Part shown: in pieces, positions 51,201-61,821 of the stretch
Numbering within the stretch: position 1 is the stretch's first letter
How the letters are laid out: every line of letters starts with the position of its first letter
Assembly (NCBI RefSeq): GCF_040958095.1
Contig: NC_091193.1
Span: 36,049,759 to 36,113,758, forward strand
Source: Procambarus clarkii
Lineage: Eukaryota > Arthropoda > Malacostraca > Decapoda > Cambaridae
Direction of reading: 5' to 3'
DNA length: 64,000 bases
Translations under genes and position numbers: made by a program
The notes under the pieces: model-generated
Databases searched by the model: none
What the model was told of the DNA's origin: nothing
Seen by the model: the letters and a program-made list of their open reading frames with translations, nothing else

Positions 51201-53407
51201 GAACAGTCTCCAAAGAATTCTCAAAGAATTACTCGTTATTGCTATCTAAAATAATTAGACGAGCCAAAACTAAATACTATGAAGATAAATTTACCCAAAT
51301 AAAGAGCAACATTAAACAAACTTGGAGCACAATTTCACAAATATTGGGATCAAAGAAGATTTTAAATAACAAACCAACACTCCTTTCCAATAACGTTGGT
51401 CAGCTTTCAGCCTCTGATTCTGCTATTGAGTTCAATAGGTTCTTCTCTTCCATTGGGTCATCCCTTGCAAATGATATTCCATCTTCCTGTACTGATGTTA
51501 ATGACTATCTTACAGGTAACTATCCACAGTCTCTGTACCTAAAGCCTACTAGTTCCACTGATGTCCATGAAATAATCCTTTCCCTTAAAACCAAGTCTAG
51601 TGCCCTCGAGGAGATACCAACTTTAATTTACAAAAAAGCCTCCAGATCTCTAGCCCCTGCTATTGCATTGCTCTTCAACAAGTCACTTGAACTCCAAACC
51701 TTTCCTGACATTCTAAAAAAAGCAAGAGTAACCCCTGTCTACAAATGTGGTGATCTCACTGATGTTAACAACTACAGACCTATATCAATCCTGCCTAACT
51801 TGTCAAAAATATTCGAAAAGCTAATCTACAAGCAGCTTTACTCTTTTCTAGCCAAAGACAATATACTTAGCTCTTGTCAATATGGCTTCAGACCCAAAAA
51901 AAGCACTAACGATGCACTTATTAGTATGATTAACTTAATTCACGCAGCTCTTGATAAAAAGGAGTTTCCTGTTGGGTTATTTGTGGACCTGCGTAAGGCT
52001 TTTGACACTGTCAACCACCAAAACCTTCTTCTTAAATTACATCATTATGGAGTCAGAGGACACTCCCTGCAATACCTCAAATCTTATCTTACTGACAGGC
52101 TCCAGTATGTTTCTGTGAATAATACAATTTCTCCCACCCTACCCATCAACATTGGTGTTCCTCAGGGCAGCATACTTGGCCCTCTCCTCTTTCTCATCTA
52201 CATTAATGACCTTCCAAATGCCTCCCAACACCTCAAACCAATTCTATTTGCTGACGACACAACCTTCATTTACTCCAGTCCTGACCCCCTTGCTCTAAAT
52301 GCCACAGTAAATACTGAGCTAGAGAAAGTCCATCTTTGGCTAACTGCCAACAAACTCACCCTTAACATTGACAAAACGTTTTATATTCTGTTTGGCAATA
52401 AATCCTCTAATCAGATAAATCTCAAAATAAACAATACCCAAATTTGTAACAAATTAGATGGCAAATTCCTTGGCGTTCTCATCGACCACAAGCTGAATTT
52501 CCAGGGTCACATTCTAAATATATCAAAAAAAGTTTCAAAAACTGTTGGCATTCTTTCTAAGATCAGATATTATGTACCCCGCCCTGCCCTGGTTACTCTC
52601 TATTACTCCCTCATCTATCCATACCTCAACTATGGTATTTGTGCTTGGGGTTCTACTACCCAAAATCATTTACGTCCTCTTATTACCCAACACAAAGCTG
52701 CTATTAGGACAATATCCAACTCTGGCCCCAAACATCACTCGGTACCCTTACTCAAATCTCTGAATATGTTAGATATTAAGTCACTGCACATTCTCTCTTG
52801 TGTATTATACATATATAAAACGCTGAACTGTAATACCAATCCTGACCTCAAAAGCTTCATTGAAGGTTGTAACAGAACCCATGAGCACCACACCAGGAAT
52901 AAATACAGTTTTGATATTCCTAGAGTACGACTTAATCAAACTAGAAATGCTCTACAAATCAAGGGACCCAGAATGTGGAATGACCTTCCCAACCATGTTA
53001 AAGACTGTACCTCTCTCAACCAGTTTAAGATAAAAACTAAACACTACCTAATAAATTCCCTGTAACCCACCTCACTCCTTTATTGTCAACCCATGTCTGT
53101 TATTTTATTATTATTATTTTTTTTTAATCAACACTGTCAACCTATTGTATTTGTGCTGCATTTTCAGTCATGTTCCCCCTTTTTTTATCTTTATTTGTAT
53201 TTGTTTTCAACACTTTTTATTCTTTATGCTCAATTAGTATTAAGTTCTAGTTATTAATGTTTTTCTTGCCCGAAACGCATTGCGTAATAGTGGCTTTAGG
53301 CATTGTATGTCCTAGCTCTATCTATATATCAATCCATTAATGTAACATCACTTGTATGTATGTACCTTACCTGAATAAACATATTTATTTATTTATTTAT
53401 TTAAAAC
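48260..53407 (+). mobile_element. LINE (jockey/CR1-like) copy B, nearly full length, nested
   Basis: It starts after TAAAAC (48254-48259) and ends in an (ATTT)n tail followed by TAAAAC (53402-53407), a 6-base target duplication. ORF1 runs from about the ATG at 48547 to 49599, with coiled coil. It has two homopolymer frameshifts (C7 near 48645 and a T run near 49433). ORF2 is intact, ATG 50123 to 53065, with an AP endonuclease (AGDFNIDL, DHIWTNI) and a reverse transcriptase (GVPQGSILGPLLFLIY, FADDTT). The 3' flank has GCCCGAAACGC...TAGTGGCTTTA, shared with copy A. Confidence 0.92.
50123..53065 (+). CDS. LINE ORF2: endonuclease-reverse transcriptase, intact
   Basis: About 980 residues. The N-terminal exonuclease-endonuclease-phosphatase domain (LNVRSLGKHFDD, TETWL, GGTALYY, AGDFNIDL) nicks target DNA. 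The RT domain (KARVTPVYK, NYRPISILP, LFVDLRKAFDTV, PQGS, FADDT) copies RNA by target-primed reverse transcription. Copy A is only moderately similar, so the two represent related but separate lineages. No stop or shift is seen, so the insertion is comparatively young. Confidence 0.93.
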   Translation: MQTSIDPELNLLSTIYDNHHFNDQNCRYFTAHDVNNVLTDNLNISVINLNVRSLGKHFDDVSALIETIDNKFSFIILTETWLKEDNTQLFNMPNYSAIHNCRQMQRGGGTALYYHQELTCLKIIRTRDCCGEYIFASFRVKGAESVQSVGAVYRIPNTDVSEFNSNLRNLILDNRLNKNHLIIAGDFNIDLCEPEHPTAVSFLNCMNSCFLIPLITRPTRITDSTATTLDHIWTNITSPLTSGIITDSTTDHYPTFLLTNISKPPLETRELSFRLHNETAINNFITAADNVNWESELGNIGDINLTVKSFLQTTLSLYNTHCPMLTKQVTSKRLNNPWLTKGILKSINKKHDLEKKYRLGTVSKEFSKNYSLLLSKIIRRAKTKYYEDKFTQIKSNIKQTWSTISQILGSKKILNNKPTLLSNNVGQLSASDSAIEFNRFFSSIGSSLANDIPSSCTDVNDYLTGNYPQSLYLKPTSSTDVHEIILSLKTKSSALEEIPTLIYKKASRSLAPAIALLFNKSLELQTFPDILKKARVTPVYKCGDLTDVNNYRPISILPNLSKIFEKLIYKQLYSFLAKDNILSSCQYGFRPKKSTNDALISMINLIHAALDKKEFPVGLFVDLRKAFDTVNHQNLLLKLHHYGVRGHSLQYLKSYLTDRLQYVSVNNTISPTLPINIGVPQGSILGPLLFLIYINDLPNASQHLKPILFADDTTFIYSSPDPLALNATVNTELEKVHLWLTANKLTLNIDKTFYILFGNKSSNQINLKINNTQICNKLDGKFLGVLIDHKLNFQGHILNISKKVSKTVGILSKIRYYVPRPALVTLYYSLIYPYLNYGICAWGSTTQNHLRPLITQHKAAIRTISNSGPKHHSVPLLKSLNMLDIKSLHILSCVLYIYKTLNCNTNPDLKSFIEGCNRTHEHHTRNKYSFDIPRVRLNQTRNALQIKGPRMWNDLPNHVKDCTSLNQFKIKTKHYLINSL

Positions 53408-54800
53408 TGAAAGCTATGACTTGGAATGATGGCCATGGAGCCTCTATTGCTGTACTTAAAATGATGTACACAAACTATGTACGCTCCGTCATTGACAATG
53501 CAGCACCTGTTTTATGTACTTATTCACAAAGTGATATGAATAGGCTAGAAAGCATACAGGATGAAGCCATTTCAATCATTCTTGGAGTTCCAAAGAAAAA
53601 AAACTGCTGAAATGTCCAATCTACAAAAAGAGTTATTATCCCTTCCCAGTATTAAAGAAAGAATTGTGGAACTGAATGCTAAGCTTGCAATTAGGATTGC
53701 CAGAGATCCCCATTATAATGACATGGCTAAAAAAAAATTGAGCTCTGTGCTACTTTCAGGGGGAAACAAGAGAAGCAAAAAATGGCATCACAGAGCAGTC
53801 GGCTACCTTGAAGATCTTCACCTACTTCAACAAGCTCGTGAGCTCATGCCTGTAGAAAGATTACCTCCCTGGGTGGATCCCCTGAATGACTTGTGCAGGA
53901 TTATCATCAATGATATGGTAAAGAAAAAAACCAACATGGTACCCCAAGAAATAAGCCACAAGTATCTTAAGGAAATTTATAATGAAGCTGGAGATGAACT
54001 AGATCAAATCTTCACTGATGGGTCATCTAATCCTATTAATGGCCGGGCGGGTGCAGCATACACGGTAATTAAGAAGGATGATGTATTTTTTCCACCAAAA
54101 AATGAGGAAAAAGCGCGCATTGAGAACTATACCTCTTCAACACAAGCAGAGTTAACTGCCATTGCTATGGCGTTAAGGTATATTATTGAACAGAATACTA
54201 CTGATGCAGTGATTTGCACCGATTCGAAAGCAGCACTGCAAAGCCTAAATAAAGATCGGGACGAGAATCTTTCAATAGTAGCTGAAATTAAGAGAGTTGT
54301 GAAGGTACTAACCAACCAGGGAAGAGTTGTCAAGTTCCTGTGGATTCCCTCCCATGTTGGAATCTATGGAAATGAACGCGCAGATGTGTTGGCAGCTGAA
54401 GGCGCTGAGGGAGACCATATTGAATACTTCATACCCAAGACTCTTCTAGAAATTAGAAGTATTATTAGGGAACATCATCGTCATCTCAATCATTATGAAC
54501 CCCCCAAAAAAAGAGAATGTGGTGGTTGCGGGAGAGAATTAATAATAGAGAAAAAAAATCTTGGATACAAATGTCCACACGTACAGCAGCTTTTTGTTAA
54601 CAACATATAATAAAGATGATTTATAATGTATCTTATCTACCATTTGACAGAGGCTGTTTACCTTGGAGACTGGTTGGAAATATATGAATTGAATTTCAAA
54701 TCTTATTGTTCCTTCTATTACATTTTTATATATGACTAATAAATACTTCTATAATTATTGACACAATATTATTATTATCCCTTTCACCAGATGGAATTAT
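53408..54800 (+). mobile_element. I-type LINE, 3' part with RNase H
   Basis: It continues the RT C terminus (LKAMTWNDGHGASIAVLK) directly from the part at 46057-48259 once the nested LINE is removed. A frameshift lies in the A run at 53594-53604. An RNase H domain follows (DQIFTDGSSNPINGRAGAAY, STQAELTAI, ICTDSKAA, IPSHVGIYGNERAD), typical of I-group LINEs, then a Cys-rich end. The 3' flank to about 54800 is also found at 17040-17330. Confidence 0.88.
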
Positions 54801-55185
54801 TATGTTCATAAAGAGTTAAGGATTACAGGTTACCAAATTATACATTCACTCTTCCAATTAGAATGAGTAAAAATGTTTTTTTTTTAATGGTTTATAATCA
54901 TTTCAAAATAAAATAAATGATCCATATTCTTTTTTGACTCACAGTTTTGTTATAAGACAGAGCAGCTGCACACTTGCTTTACAGTTGCTCAGTTGCTCTC
55001 TCTCCACGTGACCAGGTTAGCGTTCTCTCTCTCTTTCTCTCTTCACACAATTAGGTCAATGTTTTTAATAATATTCCTTTACATAACGGATTTTTATTTA
55101 GTTAAAATCTAGCCAAGGAAACCTGGTCCCAAATTCGAGTACTTAGAAGTAACATTTTCGTTCCCCAGGATAGTGCGCTGAGAGC
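54801..55185 (+). other. Leader region of the SAM synthetase gene
   Basis: It contains GTTATAAGAC, a CACGTG E-box near 55012 and a CT-rich tract (55000-55045). It resembles a host promoter/5' leader more than the AT-rich surroundings. Confidence 0.35.
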
Positions 55186-56352
55186 ATGGATGGAGATCAT
55201 GAGACGTTCCTCTTCACCAGTGAGAGCGTAGGCGAAGGCCACCCCGACAAAATTTGCGATCAGATCAGCGACGCAGTGCTTGATGCCCATCTTAGCCAGG
55301 ACCCTGACGCCAAAGTTGCTTGTGAAACGTGTACCAAAACTGGTATGATCCTGATCTGTGGGGAGATTACGTCCAAGGCCCAAGTTAATTATCAACAAAT
55401 TGTGCATGATATTGTTAAGAAAATTGGTTTTGATGATTCACGAAAGGGCTTTGACTACAAGACCTGCAATATTCTTCTGGCCCTGGAGCAAAAGTGTGCG
55501 GAGTCTGCTAATGGTGTACACATCGGGCGCAGTGATGACAACATTGGTTCAGGGGACCAGGGACTGATGTTTGGTTATGCCACTGATGAGACCGATGAGT
55601 GCATGCCCTTAACTATTATGCTGGCACACCGTCTCAATCAGAAGACTGCCGAGCTGCGAAGAGATGGGACGTTCTGGTGGGCGCGACCTGACTGTAAGAC
55701 TCAAGTCACATGCCAGTATGTCTTCGATGAAGGAGCTGTTATTCCCAAAAGAGTGAACACTGTTGTCGCTTCTGTACAGCACTCGGAACAAATTACTGTC
55801 GAAGCTTTGCGTGACGAGGTTATAGAGAAGGTCATCAAGGTCATTATTCCTGAAAAATATATAGATACTCAAACGAAATACCACATCAACCCTTGCGGAG
55901 AATTCATCATAGGTGGACCTCAAGGTAACGCTGGGCTAACTGGTAGGAAAATCATCATTGACACTTACGGTGGGTGGGGCGCTCACGGCGGGGGAGCGTT
56001 CTCTGGCAAAGATTACACAAAGATTGACCGCTCAGCGGCCTATGCCGCCCGATGGGTTGCCAAGTCACTGGTGAAAAACAAATTATGTAGACGCTGTTTG
56101 GTTCAGGTATCTTACACCATTAGTGTTGTGCACCCCATAAGCATCAGCATCTTCCACTATGGCACCTCACAGTACACATCAAAACAGCTTCTGAAGATTG
56201 TTAACCACAACTTTGATCTACGACTAGGACATATTGTCAAGGAGCTGGGCTTAAAGAGACCAATTTACAGTGATACCTCGTGTTATGGACATTTTGGACG
56301 GCAACAGTTCTCTTGGGAGCAGCCCAAGAAGTTGACCATCCCTGAATTTTAG
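55186..56352 (+). CDS. S-adenosylmethionine synthetase, intronless
   Basis: Full-length (388 residues) methionine adenosyltransferase, which makes S-adenosylmethionine from ATP and methionine. [20 protein letters not shown], the ATP-binding GSGDQG (121-126) and the P-loop GGGAFSGKD (268-276) are present. The usual GD(A/C)GLTGRK reads GNAGLTGRK, with Asn at residue 248 in place of a near-invariant active-site Asp, which may impair catalysis. There are no introns and the codons are more GC-rich than the neighbours. This suggests a retrocopied host gene, or a captured one that could feed viral cap or DNA methylation. No poly(A) tail is seen after the stop. Confidence 0.92.
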   Translation: MDGDHETFLFTSESVGEGHPDKICDQISDAVLDAHLSQDPDAKVACETCTKTGMILICGEITSKAQVNYQQIVHDIVKKIGFDDSRKGFDYKTCNILLALEQKCAESANGVHIGRSDDNIGSGDQGLMFGYATDETDECMPLTIMLAHRLNQKTAELRRDGTFWWARPDCKTQVTCQYVFDEGAVIPKRVNTVVASVQHSEQITVEALRDEVIEKVIKVIIPEKYIDTQTKYHINPCGEFIIGGPQGNAGLTGRKIIIDTYGGWGAHGGGAFSGKDYTKIDRSAAYAARWVAKSLVKNKLCRRCLVQVSYTISVVHPISISIFHYGTSQYTSKQLLKIVNHNFDLRLGHIVKELGLKRPIYSDTSCYGHFGRQQFSWEQPKKLTIPEF

Positions 56353-56774
56353 AGTCAAATAATTCTTAAGGATGACTATCATTTTTACGTTTTTCATCAA
56401 GTCCCTGTTAATATGGGAGAACACTATGTCTATGCTTGATTCACAACTCTCCTAAACACGAGAGTGAAGTTATACAACTTTAGAACGCTTTCCCACCAGG
56501 AGACTTGAACCCTAGCCAGCACAGAAGCCTGGTGGGAACCTTTAATTTTATATTCAATTGATAATTTTATATACTTTTTTGACGTTTTATATACCAGAGT
56601 ATATAAAATCTCCGGGCCTTTTATATATCAGAGTAAATAAAATTAAAATGACCCTATAAATAGATAGAATTTGGTTTTTTATCTTATAAGGTGACCAGCG
56701 TCTGGGTCAAGATAAATACGTTTTCTTCCTTTAAACTGAATCCAGTTTTTATCTTTTCGGTGGGGGGTTCTATG

Positions 56775-57230
56775 TGATCCTCCTCCTCCTCCTCCTCCTC
56801 CTCCTCTGCCTCCTCCTCCTCCTCCTCCTCCTCCTTCTCCTCCAACTGTTTGTGGTTCTCCTCCTTCTCCTCCAACTGTTTGTGATTCTTCTCCTCCTCC
56901 TCCTCCTCCTTTTACTGTTTGTCCTCCTCCTCCAACTGTTTGTGATTTTCCTCCTCCTCCTCCTTCTACTGTTTGTGATTCTCCTGCTCCTCCTCCTCCT
57001 TCTCCTCCAACTGTTTGTGGTTCTCCTCCTCCTCCTCCTCCTCCTCCTCCTCCTCCTCCTCCTCCTCCTTCTACTGTTTGTCCTCCTCCTTCTACTGTTT
57101 GTGATTCTCCTCCTTCTCTTCCAACTGTTTGTGGTTCTCCTCCTCCTTCTACTGTTTGTGGTTCTCCTCCTCCTCCTCCTCCTCCTCCTCCTCCTCCTCC
57201 TCCTTCTACTGTTTGTGAAGTTTTTACCTT
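56775..57230 (-). repeat. GGA-rich coding repeats (C-terminal)
   Basis: Runs of GGA alternate with a SQTVEGG/PQTVGGE-coding unit, at least ten units. Slippage-prone. Confidence 0.85.
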
Positions 57231-58069
57231 TCCTACTCCTTCTCCTGCATTTTGTAATTCTCCTCCTCCATGTGATTCTTTTGTTTGTTCTTCTTTCTCA
57301 ACTTCCACATAAATGTTAAATTTAATGCTAGCAAATGTGTCTGAGGAATTAATATTCTTAGCTAACATTTTACATTCCACCTCATTATGACCGTCTTCGA
57401 GTTCAAGTTTCATAACCACGAATGGGGGTAGTGAATTTTCTTTCATTGGGAAACTGTCCGAATAAAATCCACAATTAAATATATCTTGACTTGCAGCATG
57501 GGTACATGATATCAACAATTTGTTCATGTAAAATCGTTTTCCTTCCTTTCGACATTTTTTACGTGATGCATCTAAATTGTTCTTTAATTTGACGTCTTTT
57601 ATTTCATGTCGATCTGTATAAATATCAGGTGTGAAATTATGGAAATTCCATGGAAATATTAATATAATTGGATTTTTTGTATAATATCCCCTATCAATAT
57701 TAGAATTTGTATATAGTTTATTTATGTAATATGCAGAATAACAATTGGTAAAGTTTTGGATTTCATCATAATAACTAAGGAATTTATTAAAGGGTTGAAT
57801 TAGTGTCTTATCAGTTTCAGTAATAGTTTTAGGATTATACGAAATTGGTGGTTTGGGAACAATAAAGAGACCTTTATAAGTTTTTATGTCTTCGATAAAT
57901 GGCGAGAATAATGATTCTATAAGTTTGGATTTCATTTGGGATTTTCGAAGTTCAGACGAATCTGTGGAGGATTGTAATAATTCTTGAAGTAATTCATGAG
58001 GTTGTTCGACGGATTCCATTTGACTGATGACGTGAGGAACGCCAGAGGACTCATTTTCACTTGTTTGTA

Positions 58070-58136
58070 ATTCTCCTCCGCCTTCTCCTTCTCCTCCTTC
58101 TCCTTCTCCGGCATCTTGTAATTATCCTACTCCTCC

Positions 58137-58171
<35 letters not shown>

Positions 58172-58620
58172 CTTCTCTGGTGTCTTGTAATTCTCCTCCT
58201 CCTCCTCCTCTTCCTTCTCCGGCATCATGTAATTCTCCTCCTCCTCCTCTTCCTTCTCCGGCATCTTGTAATTCTCCTCCTCCTCCTCCTTCTCCAGCAT
58301 CTTGTAATTCTCCTACTCCTCCTCCTCTTCCTCCTCCTCTTCCTTCTCTGGTGTCTTGTAATTCTCCTCCTCCTCCTCCTCTTCCTTCTCCGGCATCATG
58401 TAATTCTCCTCCTCCTCCTCCTCCTCCTCTTCCTTCTCCGGCATCTTGTAATTCTCCTCCTCCTCCTCCTTCTCCAGTGTCTTGTAATTCTCTTCCTCCT
58501 CCTCCCTCTCCATCGTCTTGTAATTCTTCTGCTCCTCCTTCCCCTGCGTCATGTAACTCTACTCCTTCTCCTGCGTTGTGTAATTCCCCTCCCACTCCTC
58601 CTCCTACATCTTGTATTAGC
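58070..58620 (-). repeat. GGA-rich coding repeats (N-terminal)
   Basis: About a dozen 40-70-base units coding GEGRGGGGELQDA-type sequence. The unit at 58110-58130 carries the stop codon. Confidence 0.85.
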
Positions 58621-58849
58621 TCAATGGACTCTGGTGTTGTGTCATGGCTGATGGAATTGTAATTGTTTTCCTTTTTATATAATTTTTTAGTATTTTTAGA
58701 TTTTTTCCGTGAATTAATGACTACTATAACTGTTAGGAAAATAATTAATATTATTAACATAATAATTGTTGACAGTAGATTATTCATTCTTAATTTTCTC
58801 TTTTTTTATATGATTTTTAATTCAGATATTTTTAAAAAATAAAGTAATT

Positions 58850-59115
58850 ATGCAACCAAAGTCAAATATGTTATTGTTTTTATCCTGTTGAGTAGTTTTC
58901 CAGTATTAAGTGATATTGGATATTATATTAAATATTGGAATACCATTCAATATTGAATGAGTAATTCAATGTTGAATGAGTCATTCAATGTTGGATTGTT
59001 TTCCAGTATCCAGCACTATACTATATACTCTATACTATGTCGATATTGATTAGTTTTCTGGTTAGTATCCAATGATATTGGATAGTATATTCAACATTGA
59101 ACGTGTGCAGATGTG
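58850..59115. promoter_or_regulatory. Iterated CATTCAATATTGAATG elements
   Basis: CATTCAATATTGAATGAGT, AATTCAATGTTGAATGAGTC, CATTCAATGTTGGATTG and GATATTGGATAGTATATTC repeat in the region between membrane copy B and the FBH1-like gene. ATTCAATATTGAAT is a perfect palindrome. Related elements lie at 4935-5045 beside membrane copy A. They may be regulatory, or an hr-type repeat. Confidence 0.5.
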
Positions 59116-59280
59116 ACAACAGTCACAAACACCCTGATGGATAGTTGAAAAAAAAGAGATTTGAGTCCCTGATTAAAAAAAAAAAGACTACTACTACTAC
59201 AACCCTACTTAAATTACTTACTGTTTTGCTTACTGAACACTGTAATACAACAGGTGTTGATGCAAACTCTAATCCAAAAA

Positions 59281-61206
59281 ATGTCGTCCCTACCACAGGT
59301 GTTATTAGAAAACATATTTGCACTGGTTCCATATCGTCATCTTTTATTTATTTGTTCCAGAGTTTGTAAAATTTGGAGCCATGTTATTCTTGACTCGTCA
59401 TACATGCCATTCCGCACTCTTTATCATCGATTAATATGGGATTCGTATACTCTTTTCCCTAGTCCATTTCTACATAGCAATGAAGATGGTAATTTGTCTC
59501 TTTACAATGCATCCTATATTGTGAAACAATTATGTTACATCAAATACAACATAACCGATGGAAGAGACTGTATGAGAGACCTTCTAAAGATGATCGAGAC
59601 TAAAATGAATAACTGGTCGAAAATGGGTCAAGAAAAAAAAGACTCTGAACTATTTGAGTTATTGAATGATCATCCTATGTTTTCATCAACATTAAAAACA
59701 ATGACGAGTGTTAATCATCCTTTAAAAGGTATGATAAACAAAAACAAAGTGTGGTCTTTAGTGACAGCTATGACAATGTTCTCTCGGGATACAGATGAAA
59801 TTTTACAATTGTTAAATATTTGTCTTCGAATGTATCCCACGTCAACTGTTCTGGATATTTTTTATGGATATACAGTTATTTTTCTTTTTTCTTTTCAAAA
59901 CTTACAGCAATCTAATATTAATCATTATAAGGTACATTCTGCACTCTATCTGACCGAAAATATAATTCTTCAATCGTCAGAACAAACATATTATTGTGAA
60001 CAGGCCCTTCTAATCAATCATGTTCCAAGTAAAGGTGAAATTACACGTGTCGATTATGTTCCTGGAGTGGATATAGTCAGTATAGTTTTGAAGATAGTAA
60101 AGCGGCATTCATCTTTGCAATTTTTAATTATCGAATCGCAGCCACAATCACCACTTGTACAACAGTTACCGCAAAATGCTATTTGTTCATTTTCTATGTT
60201 TAATTCTTTTTCTTTTTCTTTTGATGTATTGGTGCTTATGCCAGATTCTTCTGATATTAATAGGGAGGAAGACTGGAGAAAAAAAGTGAAAGAAATTTCA
60301 GTAATCAAATTTAGAAACATTTTATCTGAACAAAATAAACCCTGTTATAATTTAAATATTAATGTATATCTACTAATGGTAAGTAAGAGGAATCAGGATT
60401 TATGTTGGATTATGTATTGTATTTTGGGACTACGTAACTTTATAATTCCTGTAAGTACTGAAATGTGTCAGGTGCAAGAAAGGAATTGTGAAGACAATGT
60501 TTTAGTTATTTGTTCATCTATTTCAAGTATATATATGTACTGTTATGACCATTATTGTAATTCTTATATGGAAAAATTTTGTGTTATTACAATAGATGGG
60601 AGTTTTTAAAGATTTCTAGATGATGTTCTCTCTATATATAATTTATATGACCGACATGAATATGATGGTGAATGCAATTGTTGGTTACCACCTTCGTTAA
60701 CTTACAGTGAGATTTATAGTGCCTATGCATTATCTTATCATAGAACACCAGATTTTATATTTTGGTTAAAAACAAAATGCACCTTTAATGGTGAATATCA
60801 TCCAAGTTATAATTATTATATCATTTATACAGATATGTTAATAACATTTCAAACTATGCCAACATTTTCATTAGTTCGATTATTTAAAGGAAAAGATGTA
60901 ATTTGTGAACATCATATGATTGCAACAATCACTAACAATTTAAAATTTGATGTATTGGAAATTGAATTGAATAATTCATTTGAAAAAGATATTAATACAA
61001 TTCTTGGACAACAATTGGCGACATTTAATGAAATTAATATAAGTGAACGCCACTACTGTCTTCATTGTTCTAAATCTCTAAAGGATGAATATTTTGCTCT
61101 AAAACAAAAAATAAATTGGTGTGATATGGTAGCGGTAAGATTTACACGTTTTAATAGTTTTGATTTAATATGTGCTCAATGTGCAAATATCAATGATGAG
61201 GAATAA
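59281..61206 (+). pseudogene. FBH1 (F-box DNA helicase 1)-derived protein without P-loop, in-frame stop
   Basis: From the ATG at 59281 the N terminus is an F-box (LPQVLLENIFALVPYRHLLF...VCKIWSHVI). It is followed by MPFRTLYHRL, KVWSLVTAM and NHYKVHSALYLTEN, all in the order of the FBH1 N-terminal region. EQALLINHVPSKGEITRVDY equals the start of the UvrD-type helicase core, but at the Walker A site it reads PGVDIVSI, so the P-loop is gone. TAA at 60607-60609 interrupts. The same frame continues to 61206, ending in two Cys-x2-Cys pairs (CLHC, CAQC) like the FBH1 C terminus. At ~640 codons it is far shorter than FBH1 (~1000). FBH1 is an SCF subunit that strips RAD51; this protein could keep only the SCF role. 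Confidence 0.68.
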
Positions 61207-61821
61207 CTGTATATTAATATTTTATTTCATCCTATTTTATATAAAAAAATGCACATTTAAACTGACCATATATTAATTATTATATTATAAATATAGATAT
61301 GTTACAACAGGTTGTCAAACTATACCAACTAACTTTGTATTTTAGTTACCATCTCAATGAGGTTTATAGTGTTTATACATTATCATAGAACACCAATTTT
61401 TATATTTTTGGGGGTTAAATTAAGTTTTGAGTTGGGGTCAAGGATGGCAGTGGCGACACTTCACTGATGAAGAAGATGATGTGTTCATGGACGCTTGCAA
61501 AAATAAGGACGTCGACAATCTGGCCATATTATCGACTTGATAGAGAGATTCTTGGATGCACCCCCCTCCCCCTCCCCTACCTCCATGTCTTAGTCTCACT
61601 ATATTTTATGGAAAGATAATAATAACACAAATGAGATTATAATAGAGATAGTAATTATTGTATACCTGGGATGGAAGGTATATAAACAGGCAAATTATGA
61701 TGGTTTATAGACCAGTTCATCTGCTCCTGTAATCACAGTAAGTACTGTTCCTGAGTGTAGTCGTATACCAAAAACAAATTTATTTACCATACCATTTGAT
61801 TTTTTATTAAATAAAAAAATA
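61207..61821 (+). other. Intergenic with scraps of two nearby genes
   Basis: At 61355-61400 AATGAGGTTTATAGTGTTTA and TTATCATAGAACACCA repeat part of the FBH1-like gene (60705-60760). At 61505-61545 AGGACGTCGACAATCTGGCC and ATATTATCGACTTGAT copy about 40 bases of the polymerase gene (31405-31445). A TATATAAAC box lies at 61679-61687, about 140 bases before the next gene. Confidence 0.6.

Larger units (their letters stand above)
56679..58787 (-). pseudogene. Membrane-anchored virion-type protein, copy B, with nonsense codon
   Basis: The minus-strand ATG at 58787 begins an N-terminal hydrophobic helix (residues ~4-24, then SRKKSK). A long region of Gly/Glu repeats (58640-58070) is stopped by TAA at 58124-58122. 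Every other repeat there has GAA, so one base change explains it. The same frame continues through the folded domain (57960-57300; FVVMKLELEDGHNEVECKML) homologous to copy A, then a second Gly-rich repeat region and a basic end at 56679. About 702 codons in all. The layout recalls nimavirus VP28-type proteins, as for copy A. The Leu- or Pro-rich plus-strand frames here are repeat shadows. Confidence 0.6.

Noticed and set aside
56774-57319. Plus-strand Leu-rich open frame opposite membrane copy B
   Set aside because: It consists of CTC/CTT repeats complementary to GGA coding repeats; the minus frame has start, anchor and homologous domain.
58061-58662. Plus-strand Leu-rich and Pro/Ser-rich frames
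   Set aside because: Shadows of the GGA repeats of membrane copy B.
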